Assembly (NCBI GenBank): GCA_964548875.1 | Contig: CAZJSP010000012.1 | Location: forward strand, 1 to 16,159 | Direction: 5' to 3' | Length of the DNA: 16,159 nt | Origin: CAYSZX01 sp964548875 | Lineage (GTDB): Bacteria; Patescibacteriota; Minisyncoccia; Minisyncoccales; JANBVM01 | Shown: one piece after another, positions 6,650-14,536 of the stretch | Layout: each line of letters opens with the position of its first letter | How positions within the stretch are numbered: position 1 is the stretch's first letter | Notes under the pieces: model-generated | The model's input: only the letters and a program-made list of their open reading frames with translations | Database searches by the model: none | What the model was told of the DNA's origin: nothing | Position numbers and translations under genes: made by a program

Positions 6650-6905
6650 TTCTTTTTTTTATATTAGGCTTTACATCGAAGATAAAAGACCAATAATTTA
6701 ATGATTTTTCATTCCATTCTCCGGGCAATGGGTTTTTTACCAATTCTTTAATTTCTTCCTTGCTGTATTGCTTAAAAAGCCATTGTGTGGCTCTTCTATC
6801 TCCTAAGTTAAGAATATTAGTAATTATTCTTTCTTTATCTTTTTTGAGACTTATTTTTTTAAGGTCATAAGACCATAAATAAGGTTGAATAAATTTAGGT
6901 ATCAT
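6627..6905 (-). CDS. DUF6922-like small protein, putative antitoxin/partner of AbiEii
   Basis: It is 92 residues from the ATG at 6905 (MIPKFIQPYLWSYDLKKISL...), preferred over the ATG at 6923 because the longer form would start inside a TATAAT box. The pattern WSYDLKKISLKKDKERIIT followed by NILNLGDRRATQWLFKQYS and a KEEIKELVKN helix resembles the short proteins (DUF6922 as I recall) encoded just upstream of AbiEii-type genes in many bacteria. It lacks an obvious long HTH and may neutralise the toxin or regulate it; antitoxin activity is inferred from position and overlap only. It overlaps the toxin gene by 23 nt and follows the larger AbiEii gene by about 30 nt on the same strand. Confidence 0.75.
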   Translation of the reverse strand: MIPKFIQPYLWSYDLKKISLKKDKERIITNILNLGDRRATQWLFKQYSKEEIKELVKNPLPGEWNEKSLNYWSFIFDVKPNIKKRNVLQHSR

Positions 6906-6911
6906 ATGCTT

Positions 6912-6928
6912 ATTATACCACATTTCAG
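6912..6928 (-). promoter_or_regulatory. Extended -10 promoter with operator-like half site, nearly leaderless
   Basis: Read on the minus strand, GAAATG lies just upstream of TGGTATAAT, an extended -10 (TATAAT = 6917 to 6912). The ATG at 6905 follows six bases later, so the mRNA would have almost no leader. CTGAAATG (complement of CATTTCAG, 6921-6928) matches the operator-like arm of the AbiEi promoter near 8826-8838, in the same position relative to the -10. Confidence 0.55.
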
Positions 6929-6937
6929 CTTATTTTA

Positions 6938-8194
6938 TTACTTTAACAAATCTTCTAATGAGCAAGATTTTAAGGCTGATTGATCTAAAAGAATTTGTTT
7001 TTGAGGATTTAAATTTTCTGCAGTCACTCTTCTTATTAATTTTGTTTCTATCTGGCTTCCCAACACGACATAATCTGTTTTTTTAAGATAATTTTCAGTT
7101 TTTTCGAAAAATAAACTAATATATTTTTTTAGTTTATCTGAGATTTCTTCTTTATTAGGTATTAATTTTATAGCCTTCTCATTAATAGGATAATTTATTT
7201 TTTGAAATTTTAGGTACTCTTTGGTTAATTTAAAAATTATGTCTACAGTTGGTTTTTCTTCAGTGGCGTAGGTAAGAACGATAAAGTGATTTTTTGTGTT
7301 AAAATCTTTTTCAACTCTAATTTCTTTAATTGATGTTATTTCATAAATTTCGTATTTCTTTTTATAAGAAAGAAAAAAATCTTGCCAATTTTTAAGCCAG
7401 TTATTTATTATTTTTTGATCTATGAAAAGAGGCAATAGCTTATCTTTTAAATGTTTGTTTTCTACTTTATTTATTTTAATAGTCAATTTATCAAATAACT
7501 CTTTATAGTTATTGAATTTTAACTCTTTTTCTTTTAAATATTCTAAATTAGGGACAATTTGCTGTCTCATATACCAAACTAAATCATATATGTCTTCAGC
7601 CTTGTAACCATAAAGCTTTTTTCCTCTTTTTCTCTTTCTTCTACCTAAAACAGCAGCTATTTTACTAGCCATTAAATTTTCTAAAGTATAGGTTTTGATA
7701 AGAAAGGGAAGGGGCCACTTTTTATTTAGAATTGGTAGTTTTTCTGTCTCTAAATTTTTAGAGCAAAAAACATTTAAATCTATTTTTATGTGAATTTTTG
7801 GTGAATCTAATCCTATTTTTAACTTTTCCGAAATTTTAAATTTTAATTTAAGCCCTCTGTTTTTTTTAATTTTAACTTCTAAAATAGAAGAATCTATATT
7901 ATAGTCTTGTCGGAAATATTTTATTAATTCTTCCTTTAATTTTTTAAGATTAGGAAACTTACTGATTTCAAAATCTAAATCAATAGACATTCTATTTAGA
8001 TTATGGCAAATTCTTAAAACAGAACCACCATACATTGTCCATTCTGAATATTCTGGATGATTATAAATAAAATTTAAAACATAATAATGCAACTCTTCTT
8101 TAATAACATTTCTTTGTATTAAAGCATTTACAACCTCTCTTTCTTTTAAATCTTTAATTTTTTGTTCTAAATTAACAATTAAAGTATTTTCCAT
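6938..8194 (-). CDS. AbiEii family nucleotidyltransferase toxin (large form)
   Basis: This 418-residue protein carries YGGSVLRICHNLNRMSIDLDF with the GGS motif (56-58) and D-x-D (Asp72, Asp74), then KIDLNVF as the third acidic strand. A family-typical segment follows: LMASKIAAVLGRRKRKR, then KAEDIYDLVWYM. These are the marks of AbiEii/AbiGii NTP-transferase toxins (type IV, DNA polymerase beta-like fold). Residues after about 280 are a Lys/Glu-rich extension without recognised domain, ending in a repeat-poor basic tail. Its start overlaps the AbiEi gene by 16 nt, the usual coupling of antitoxin and toxin. The RNA target is unknown; the family includes enzymes acting on tRNA. Catalytic residues appear intact, so the system could be active. 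Confidence 0.9.
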   Translation of the reverse strand: MENTLIVNLEQKIKDLKEREVVNALIQRNVIKEELHYYVLNFIYNHPEYSEWTMYGGSVLRICHNLNRMSIDLDFEISKFPNLKKLKEELIKYFRQDYNIDSSILEVKIKKNRGLKLKFKISEKLKIGLDSPKIHIKIDLNVFCSKNLETEKLPILNKKWPLPFLIKTYTLENLMASKIAAVLGRRKRKRGKKLYGYKAEDIYDLVWYMRQQIVPNLEYLKEKELKFNNYKELFDKLTIKINKVENKHLKDKLLPLFIDQKIINNWLKNWQDFFLSYKKKYEIYEITSIKEIRVEKDFNTKNHFIVLTYATEEKPTVDIIFKLTKEYLKFQKINYPINEKAIKLIPNKEEISDKLKKYISLFFEKTENYLKKTDYVVLGSQIETKLIRRVTAENLNPQKQILLDQSALKSCSLEDLLK

Positions 8195-8796
8195 GTTACT
8201 TTATTTTCTTCTATTAATTTTTTAAATTCCTTTTTTTCTTCTTTATCTATTTCACTAATATCGATTCTTAATCTTTTTAAAATTTTTGGCTCTGGTGTTT
8301 TAAACTGGTTAGTACTTAGATAAACTAAATCGAATAAGGCTTTTGCTGGAGAGGCAATTAAATATTCAAAACCTAATCTTGATTTCTTTAAAGAAAAACC
8401 CTTAAATAGACCTTCTTTTATTGAGTTATAGCTAAAAGTACCTATTTTGTTTGAGTAGGTTCTTGTTGCTTTTGTTGTTATCGAAGTAATTGTATTAATA
8501 ACGTTAGTTGTCATGTTATAGTAGTCTAGAGCAATCCAAGAGGTTATATAAGAAGGTGTTCTTAATTTATTAGCTAAATAAAAAGTGTAACCAATATCTT
8601 CTGTTTTTTTATTATAGAAGTCTTTTGTTACATAAATCCCTTTTTTCAAAAGAATAATTTCATTATTTTTGAGACCTTTATGAACATAGGAATCGGCAGT
8701 AGACAAAGAAAGGTTGTGCTTAAGACATAAGTCTTTCATTGTCTTTTTATTAAAATAGGGAAACTTTTTAACTAATTCAAATATTTTTTTATTCAT
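8179..8796 (-). CDS. AbiEi-type antitoxin / winged-helix transcription regulator
   Basis: This is a 205-residue protein. Residues 1-60 form a winged helix-turn-helix (FNKKTMKDLCLKHNLSLSTA, then DSYVHKGLKNNEIILLKKGIYV, read as separate pieces), typical of AbiEi antitoxins. The C-terminal domain contains TPSYITSWIALDYYNM, then SPAKALFDLVYLS, both characteristic of the AbiEi C-terminal region. AbiEi proteins neutralise the AbiEii toxin and repress their own promoter by binding inverted repeats. Here a strong promoter with a matching inverted repeat lies directly upstream (8798-8846), supporting autorepression. The gene overlaps the toxin gene by 16 nt. The start at 8796 is the only good one; there is no Shine-Dalgarno. 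Confidence 0.88.
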   Translation of the reverse strand: MNKKIFELVKKFPYFNKKTMKDLCLKHNLSLSTADSYVHKGLKNNEIILLKKGIYVTKDFYNKKTEDIGYTFYLANKLRTPSYITSWIALDYYNMTTNVINTITSITTKATRTYSNKIGTFSYNSIKEGLFKGFSLKKSRLGFEYLIASPAKALFDLVYLSTNQFKTPEPKILKRLRIDISEIDKEEKKEFKKLIEENKVTWKIL

Positions 8797-8797
8797 A

Positions 8798-8846
8798 GCA
8801 TTTCAGATTTATTATAAAAGTATAACATTTCTGAAATGCCGGTCAA
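8798..8846 (-). promoter_or_regulatory. Strong promoter and inverted-repeat operator of the AbiEi/AbiEii operon
   Basis: Minus strand: -35 TTGACC (8846 to 8841), 16-nt spacer, extended -10 TG-T-TATACT (TATACT = 8824 to 8819). Two exact 10-bp arms, GCATTTCAGA (8798-8807) and TCTGAAATGC (8830-8839) on the plus strand, flank the -10 with 22 nt between. The upstream arm also sits in a compact palindrome CATTTC-T-GAAATG (8826-8838) inside the spacer. A repressor on these sites would block the promoter, as known for AbiEi. Confidence 0.82.
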
Positions 8847-8863
8847 GCCTTTAAACCTAAAAT

Positions 8864-8907
8864 AAAAAAGCACCGTAGAAGGACAAAACCTTAAAAGGTA
8901 CTTTTTT
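8864..8907 (-). terminator. Terminator of the DegT-family gene (minus strand)
   Basis: AAAAAAGCACC (8864-8874) pairs with GGTACTTTTTT (8897-8907) with one C/A position, and the loop contains a second small stem, AAGG with CCTT. On the minus strand the stem ends in a T-rich run (TTTTTTATTTT), 43-86 nt after the stop of the gene ending at 8950. On the plus strand there is also a T run but no gene to end. Confidence 0.78.
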
Positions 8908-8949
8908 CTATATATTCTACTACTATTGTTCTAAATTGTGTTTATTTTG

Positions 8950-10056
8950 TCAACAGAAAGAATCTTTGATTGTCCTTATTATTCTATCTATATCTTTTTT
9001 AGAATAATGATTTTGTAAAGGAAAATTAATTATTCTATTAGCTGTATCTATAGTATAAAGATATTTGCCTAAATAAAGATCATAATCAGCTTCTACGTCT
9101 GGATTTAGAATAATAGGAGCATGCCATATTCTTGTACAAAAGATTCTTTTTTTGTGTAATTTTTCTACTAATTTATCTCTATTCACTTTATTAGGGGTTA
9201 AAGCTGAGAAATAACAAAAAGTATTATTTTTGTGTTCTTGGACTATAAACCCTAATTCTTTTAATTTTTCTTGGAAGTAAAGAGCTTTTCCTTTTCTTTC
9301 TTTTAATATTTCTTCATGATTTTCAGAAAAATAAGAAAAAAGATTTAAAGAAACAGAATTAATTTCAGTTGGTCTTTGTTGTTTTTCTCCTTTAATTACT
9401 TTAGGAGCTATTTCTTCTCCAAATAATTTAAAGAGAAAAGAACAAAGAGGAAAGAAATTTAAGAAAGAAATAAAATCTCTTAAACTAAAATAAGTTTTAG
9501 GTAAGTCTATTTCCCATTCTTTAGGGCAAGCTAATAAGCCACCTCTGATACAAGGGAAGTGCTTATAAATACTAAAAAACAAATAATCGCTATCTTCTAG
9601 TCTGGGAGCTCCAAAAGCATGAGAAGCATCTTCAATAACTATTAAATCTTCTTTAATTTCTTTAATTTCTTTAATTTCGTTTTTTAATCCGTAAATATGA
9701 GGAACTAGAATAGATTTTACTTCTGGAGTAATATTTTCTTTTATCTTATTAATATCGATATTAAAGGTTTGAGGATTTATATCTACAAAAATAGGTTTAA
9801 TTTTATATTCTTCGAATAAAGGATAAAAAATATCACAAATATAGGCGGGGAGTATCATTGTAGTATTTTGTAGGTTTAATTTCTCAATAATTATTTTAAA
9901 AGCTGATCTTCCCATATCAGTAAAAACAACTTGTTTATTAGGGAACATTGCTTTTACTTTTTCTATTTGTTTTTTATTTTTAAAACCAAAAAAAGAAAGA
10001 AATATTCTTTTTATATTTTTAAAATTTAATTTGATTTGAGGGTGAACAAAATACAT
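8950..10056 (-). CDS. DegT/DnrJ/EryC1/StrS family PLP aminotransferase, isolated
   Basis: This 368-residue protein has the DegT-family order: GRSAFKIIIEKL (about 49-60), PAYICDIF with FVDINPQTFNID (70-101), PHIYGLKNEI (119-128), IEDASHAFGA with the PLP-contacting Asp143, and SIYKHFPCIRGGLL with candidate Schiff-base Lys165. These enzymes usually transaminate keto sugars in nucleotide-sugar pathways; the substrate here is not readable. It is alone on the minus strand, bounded by its own terminator and a divergent 59-nt spacer, and is distinct from the wbpE-like aminotransferase starting at 15883. The N-terminal 35 residues are Lys/Phe-rich and unlike the family core. An EIKEIKEIKE stretch (127-136) is encoded by an imperfect 9-nt-type repeat. 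An amino-sugar role for surface polymers or glycoproteins is inferred. Confidence 0.82.
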   Translation of the reverse strand: MYFVHPQIKLNFKNIKRIFLSFFGFKNKKQIEKVKAMFPNKQVVFTDMGRSAFKIIIEKLNLQNTTMILPAYICDIFYPLFEEYKIKPIFVDINPQTFNIDINKIKENITPEVKSILVPHIYGLKNEIKEIKEIKEDLIVIEDASHAFGAPRLEDSDYLFFSIYKHFPCIRGGLLACPKEWEIDLPKTYFSLRDFISFLNFFPLCSFLFKLFGEEIAPKVIKGEKQQRPTEINSVSLNLFSYFSENHEEILKERKGKALYFQEKLKELGFIVQEHKNNTFCYFSALTPNKVNRDKLVEKLHKKRIFCTRIWHAPIILNPDVEADYDLYLGKYLYTIDTANRIINFPLQNHYSKKDIDRIIRTIKDSFC

Positions 10057-10115
10057 TGAATCTTAACTATATTTAATTTATCATAATAACAAATAAAAGT
10101 ATAAATAATTTATAT
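10057..10115. promoter_or_regulatory. Divergent 59-nt intergenic promoter region
   Basis: This A/T-only-like spacer separates the minus-strand aminotransferase from the plus-strand repeat-protein gene. Plus-strand TATAAA (10100-10105) would start transcription within a few bases of the ATG at 10116. Minus-strand TATGAT (10085 to 10080) could serve the aminotransferase. No clear -35 boxes and no Shine-Dalgarno on either side. Confidence 0.4.
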
Positions 10116-12456
10116 ATGGAAAATAGGGGTGGTGAATTTTTAAATGAAAAATATGGAGAGCTAGCTTCTTCTCCTCCTGTTACAAAAAATCAAGAACAGA
10201 GAGCTAGTAAAGAAGAAGGAAGGGAAAAACAAAAGGTTTTAACAGAATCTGGAGCTGAAAGGGTAGGCTCCTGGTTAGAGGTAATTAAAAGAACTCATGG
10301 TCATCAAAACCCTAAGATAAGAGAGAGAATTAAAAGACTTTATCATGATAAGTGTCTTATCAAACCGGAAAATGTTCCTGAGTCTTACTTCGAAGCCTTA
10401 AAGAAACAACACAGAGAAAGAGGAGAGACAATTGAGATAACAGAAGAATTAAGAAGGCAAGAAATAGAAAGAATAATAGAAGACCAAAAAGACAGTTTTG
10501 ACAATTGGTTTGATTATCTTATCGAAAGAGATGAAGAGACTCTTCCTATGTGGGTTAAATATTGGGTTTTTCATAACGTAACCCAATTGTCTTCTTTTGA
10601 TAAAGAAAAAGGTAAATTCAAAGAGAGAGGAAAAGATACAGTTAATCCCTTTCCTGAGCTGAATCCAGAAGCTTTGGCTTTTGTAACTGATTACATTATT
10701 GAGAAGAATGGAGAGAAAATGACTGAAATAGAAAAAGAAATCAAAGAAATTAAATATAAAATAGATAAGATTGAGCAATATGATCGAGCTCAGGAAAGAT
10801 TATCTTCAGGAGAAGATTTACATCCAAAGGCAATAGAAGCAATAAAGAAAATTTCAAAACCTGATTTTTACAATCAAAAAGAAGAATTAGAAAAGAAGCT
10901 TCAAAACCTTTACCAAAAAAGAGATAAGCTTTTAGGAGTAGAGGACTTTCCAGAAGAAAAGAAAAAAGAACTAGCTAAAGAGAGCTTTAATAGTCTTTAT
11001 TCTGAAGCTTTAATAGAAACAATACCTACTGAAGAAAGAGAACTGCAAATTACTAGAGGAAAGTGGGTTGTTTTTAAAAAAGGATCTGATCCTCAAGAAT
11101 TAGTTAAAGCTCTTGAGGGAAAAGGAACAGGCTGGTGTGTAGCTTCTGAAGGAACAGCTAAAAATTATTTAAGTCAAGGAGATTTTCATATTTATTTTTC
11201 TTTTAACAAGGATGATGAAGCAGTTAATCCTCGATTAGCTATTCATGATAAGGGTTACGAAATTAGTGAGGTAAGAGGGGTTGCTCAAAATCAAAATCTA
11301 GATTCAATTATAACAGAAACAAACATTTTAGATGATAAGCTTAAGTCCTTTGGGAGGCAAGGAAAAGAACACAGGAAAAAGAGTACGGATATGAAGAAAC
11401 TAACTGAAATTGAGAAAAAGAACAAAAAAAGAGTTAAATTAACAAAAGAAGAATTAGAATTTCTTTACGAGATAAATGAAGAGATAAAGGGTTTTGGTTG
11501 GCAAAAAGATCCTCGAATAGAGAAAATAAGGGAAAGTAGGAATACAGTGGAAGATTTGAATAAAATGTTTGAAGGTGTTGAGATTTTTGAAGGGGATCTT
11601 GGTCTTAGCAGACTTACTTCAGCAGAAGGGCTAGAGCTTCCAGAAAGGATTGAAGGAAGCCTTTATCTTTACAGTCTTACTTCAGCAGAAGGACTAGAGT
11701 TTCCTAAAGAAATTGAAGGAGGTCTTTATCTTAACAGCCTTAAATCAGCAAAAGGCTTAAAGCTGCCTAAAGAAATTGAAGGAGGTCTTTATCTTAACAA
11801 TCTTACTTCAGCAGAAGGATTAAAGCTTCCTGAAGAAATTGGAGAAAGCCTTCATCTTGGTAGTCTTACTTCAGCAGAAGGACTAGAGTTTCCAGAAAAA
11901 ATTGGATGGAGTCTTTATCTTGACAGACTTACTTCAGCAGAAGGACTAGAGTTTCCTAAAGAAATTGAAGGAGGTCTTTATCNNNNNNNNNNNNNNNNNN
12001 NNNNNNNNNNNNNNNNNNNNNNNNNNNNNNNNNNNNNNNNNNNNNNNNNNNNNNNNNNNNNNNNNNNNNNNNNNNNNNNNNNCTTCAGCAGAAGGACTAG
12101 AGTTTCCAGAAACAATTGGAGGGAATCTTTATCTTGACAGACTTACTTCAGCAGAAGGACTAGAGCTTCCAGAAAGGATTGAAGGAAGCCTTTATCTTTA
12201 CAGTCTTACTTCAGCAGAAGGACTAGAGTTTCCAGAAACAATTGGAGGGAATCTTTATCTTGATAATCTTACCTCAGCAAAAGGACTAGAGCTTCCAGAA
12301 ACAATTGGAGGGAATCTTTATCTTAACAATCTTACTTCAGCAGAAGGATTAAAATTTCCAGAGGAAGTTGGAAGATTAATTCATTTGAATAGTTTAGATA
12401 GAGAAAGTATAGAAGTTCCAGAAAACTTAAAAGGAAAAATTATTTTTAAAAATTAA
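10116..12456 (+). CDS. Large WCVA-domain protein with 21-residue leucine-rich repeats, interrupted by assembly gap
   Basis: This is one gene split by 100 N at 11983-12082. The upstream part runs in one frame from 10116; the part after the gap lies in another frame only because the N run is a placeholder. Residues 1-300 are charged and helical (coiled coil about 205-275). Residues about 318-405 form a compact domain with KGTGWCVASEGTAKNYL (Trp340, Cys341), then FHIYFSF, RLAIHDKGYEISEVRGVAQNQ. This reminds me of PcfJ-like or phage-associated W-C-V/T-A domains, but only weakly. From residue 500 a 63-bp repeat encodes LTSAEGLEFPETIGGNLYLDR-type units: six before the gap (11613 on), five after (ending 12393), then a degenerate cap (to VPENLKGKIIFKN). 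Such repeats look like a short leucine-rich solenoid. There is no signal peptide, so it is probably cytoplasmic. Function unknown. Confidence 0.75.
11613..12393 (+). repeat. In-frame 63-bp tandem repeat array (leucine-rich units)
   Basis: Unit starts at 11613, 11676, 11739, 11802, 11865 and 11928 before the gap and at 12079 (first bases N), 12142, 12205, 12268 and 12331 after it. The units are close copies: the stretch starting at 12142 repeats that at 11613 for about 90 bases with a single visible G/A difference. This explains why assembly failed here. Confidence 0.92.
11983..12082. other. Assembly gap (100 N)
   Basis: Exactly 100 N, a common scaffolding placeholder. The repeat register requires a true length of 12 bases plus a multiple of 63; 100 fits neither this register nor the reading frame. 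Confidence 0.97.
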
Positions 12457-12480
12457 TAAAGATAAAAAGAATTATTTATA

Positions 12481-13194
12481 ATGCTTGTCTTTTTTTACAG
12501 ATTAATTAGAAGTTTTATTTATCCTAGTATGTTTGTTTATTTAACTCTTATTCTAGGATTATTTCTTTTCTTAAAAAAAAGGAAATGGGGACAAAGACTA
12601 GTTATTTTTAGTATTGCTTCTTATTTTCTTTTTTCTTGGGCTCCTTTTACTAATATTTTAATAAGGGGATTAGAGAGTCAATATGAAAAATTAGAAGATC
12701 AGGATATTGATAAGGCTGATCAAGTGGTTGTTTTATTGGGAGGGGAGTTAGGTTCTCAATTAAGAGCCAATGAAGCTCTTCGTCTTTATTTTTTAAAAAA
12801 TCAAGAAGGAAAGATTATTATTTCAGGAAGATATTTTGATGATGTAAATATTGGTCGGATGATTAAAAACTATTTAATAGAAAGAGGAGTTAATTTTGAA
12901 GATATTATTCTTGAGGAAGAATCAAAAAACACCTTTCAACATGCTATTTATCTTAAAGAAATAGTTGGAGATGATTCTTTCTTTTTGGTAACCTCTCAAT
13001 ATCATATGCCTCGTTCTATGGAGGTTTTTGAAAAAGCAGGACTTAATCCTTTAGCTGTTCCAGCTGATTCTCGAATTAGCGAATTAACAGATTTTTTTGA
13101 TTTTTTGCCTAATAGCTATAACTTATATAGTTCTGATATAGCCTTTCATGAATATCTTGGTATTTTATTCTATAGAGTGTATTATTTTAATTGA
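12481..13194 (+). CDS. YdcF/ElyC/SanA-like DUF218 membrane protein
   Basis: This 237-residue protein has two hydrophobic helices at about residues 12-32 and 39-58. A DUF218 domain follows: DQVVVLLGGEL (80-90), KIIISGRY (111-118), ILEEESKNTFQHAIYLKEI (143-161) and FFLVTSQYHMPRSMEVFEKAG (from 167, read in two pieces), ending with PLAVPAD. Those are the family's conserved E..S.NT and T-S-x2-H-x2-R motifs. ElyC and SanA relatives affect envelope polysaccharide or peptidoglycan precursor handling; the enzymatic reaction is not established. The layout (two N-terminal TM segments, then a soluble domain) matches ElyC. It lies 24 nt after the repeat protein and 31 nt before the uronic-acid gene cluster, so a role in surface polymer assembly is plausible. 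No Shine-Dalgarno. Confidence 0.85.
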   Translation: MLVFFYRLIRSFIYPSMFVYLTLILGLFLFLKKRKWGQRLVIFSIASYFLFSWAPFTNILIRGLESQYEKLEDQDIDKADQVVVLLGGELGSQLRANEALRLYFLKNQEGKIIISGRYFDDVNIGRMIKNYLIERGVNFEDIILEEESKNTFQHAIYLKEIVGDDSFFLVTSQYHMPRSMEVFEKAGLNPLAVPADSRISELTDFFDFLPNSYNLYSSDIAFHEYLGILFYRVYYFN

Positions 13195-13225
13195 AAAAAA
13201 TCTTTTAAGTAGTAATATTATTAAT

Positions 13226-14536
13226 ATGGGAATTATTCAAAAAATTAAAGATAAAAAAGCTAAGGTAGCTGTTATTGGATTAGGTTATGTTGGTTTACCT
13301 CAAGCTATTTTAATAGGTAAGGCTGGTTTTTCTGTTTTAGGAATTGATATTGATAAATCTAAAATTCAAAACATTAATAATAATAAATCTTATATTGGAG
13401 ATATTACTGATCAAACAATTAAATCAGTAAAAGAAAAAGGCAATTTTGAAGTTGATACTAGTTTTGAAAAAATTAAAGATATAGATATTATTCTTATTTG
13501 TGTTCCTACTCCTTTAACTAAGAATAAGACTCCAGATACTAGCTATATTGAAAAATCAGGTCAAGAAATTGAAAAACATTTAAAAAAAGAGGCTTTGGTT
13601 GTTCTTGAAAGCACTTCTTATCCTGGCACCACAGAAGAAGTATTAAAGCCTATTTTAGAAAATAATAAGAGAAAAACAGGAGAGGATTTTTATTTGGCCT
13701 TTTCTCCTGAAAGAATTAATCCTGGTAGTAAAATTCCATTATCTGAAGTTCCTAAAGTAGTGGGGGCTTTTTCTGAAAAAGGAAAAGAAGCTGTTCAATT
13801 ATTTTATGAGCAATTTATTAAGCAGGTTCATCCAGTTTCTTCTTTAAAAGCAGCAGAGATGACAAAAATATTAGAAAATACTTATCGTTTAGTTAATATT
13901 TCAATGATTAATGAATTATCTTTATTGGCTGGTAAGTTGGGGATTGATATTTGGGAGGTTATTGAAGCTGCTAAAACCAAACCTTATGGTTTTAAACCTT
14001 TTTATCCTTCTCCTAAAATAGGAGGACACTGTATTCCTTTAGATCCTTTTTATTTATCTTGGAAAGCAAGAGAAAAGAACTTTTGGGCTAGCTTTATTGA
14101 AGATGCTGGCCGAATTAATGAACAAATGCCTCATTATGTTGTTACCGGAGTTATTACTGCTTTAAATCGTAAAGAAATACCTTTATCTAAAGCTAAAATA
14201 TTGGTTTGGGGAGCTGCTTATAAAAAAGATATTGGAGATCCTCGTGAATCAGCTGCTCTTGATATTATTCCTGATCTTTTAAGAAAGAAGGCAGAAGTGG
14301 ATTATTTTGATCCTTATATTTCAAGACTAAAAGTAAATGGAAAGCATTTAAATCAAATGGTTGAATTAGAATCTATTAATTATTCTCCTGAAAAATTAAA
14401 AGATTATGATTTGGTTTTAATTTTAACTGCTCATTCTGATTTTGATTATGAGGAATTGGCTGAAAAAGCTAATTTAGTTTTTGATACTAGAAATGCTATT
14501 AAATCAAGAAAATTTAAAAATATTTACAGAGTATGA
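13226..14536 (+). CDS. wbpA: UDP-N-acetylglucosamine 6-dehydrogenase (WbpA-like nucleotide-sugar dehydrogenase)
   Basis: It is 436 residues from the ATG at 13226; an in-frame ATG at 13148 would overlap the previous gene and add 26 unrelated residues. The Rossmann motif GLGYVGLP starts at Gly18; ESTSYPGTTEE and SPERINPG follow. The catalytic thiol motif is GGHCIPLDPFYLSW with Cys269, in the form typical of UDP-GlcNAc rather than UDP-Glc dehydrogenases. The C-terminal UDP-binding domain starts near ILVWGAAYKKDIGDPRESAA. The enzyme oxidises C6 of UDP-GlcNAc to the uronic acid with two NAD+. The next gene overlaps its stop by 4 nt (ATGA), and the following genes supply the next pathway steps. Assignment to the WbpA subfamily rests on motif and context; UDP-ManNAc dehydrogenase (WecC) is the alternative. 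Confidence 0.9.
   Translation: MGIIQKIKDKKAKVAVIGLGYVGLPQAILIGKAGFSVLGIDIDKSKIQNINNNKSYIGDITDQTIKSVKEKGNFEVDTSFEKIKDIDIILICVPTPLTKNKTPDTSYIEKSGQEIEKHLKKEALVVLESTSYPGTTEEVLKPILENNKRKTGEDFYLAFSPERINPGSKIPLSEVPKVVGAFSEKGKEAVQLFYEQFIKQVHPVSSLKAAEMTKILENTYRLVNISMINELSLLAGKLGIDIWEVIEAAKTKPYGFKPFYPSPKIGGHCIPLDPFYLSWKAREKNFWASFIEDAGRINEQMPHYVVTGVITALNRKEIPLSKAKILVWGAAYKKDIGDPRESAALDIIPDLLRKKAEVDYFDPYISRLKVNGKHLNQMVELESINYSPEKLKDYDLVLILTAHSDFDYEELAEKANLVFDTRNAIKSRKFKNIYRV

Noticed and set aside
8864..8907. Possible small non-coding or tracr-like RNA
   Set aside because: No CRISPR repeats or cas genes nearby; position and T-tract fit a terminator of the minus-strand gene ending at 8950.
10449..10778. 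Minus-strand 109-codon open frame
   Set aside because: Antisense shadow of the Lys/Glu-rich N-terminal part of the repeat-protein gene; Phe/Leu/Ile richness is what the opposite strand of AAA/GAA codons gives.
11613..12393. CRISPR array
   Set aside because: The 63-bp repeats are in frame, have no unique spacers, and encode a regular leucine-rich motif.
11965..12456. Separate gene starting at TTG 11965 and crossing the N gap
   Set aside because: Its first codons are an out-of-frame reading of a repeat unit; after the gap it is simply the continuation of the gene begun at 10116.
13148..13225. Upstream ATG start for the wbpA-like gene
   Set aside because: It overlaps the YdcF-like coding end and adds 26 residues before the normal N-terminus; ATG 13226 gives the standard length.
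13192..14536. Possible TGA recoding as in some CPR lineages
   Set aside because: TGA ends the YdcF-like and wbpA-like genes at the expected family lengths, and no in-frame TGA interrupts conserved regions.
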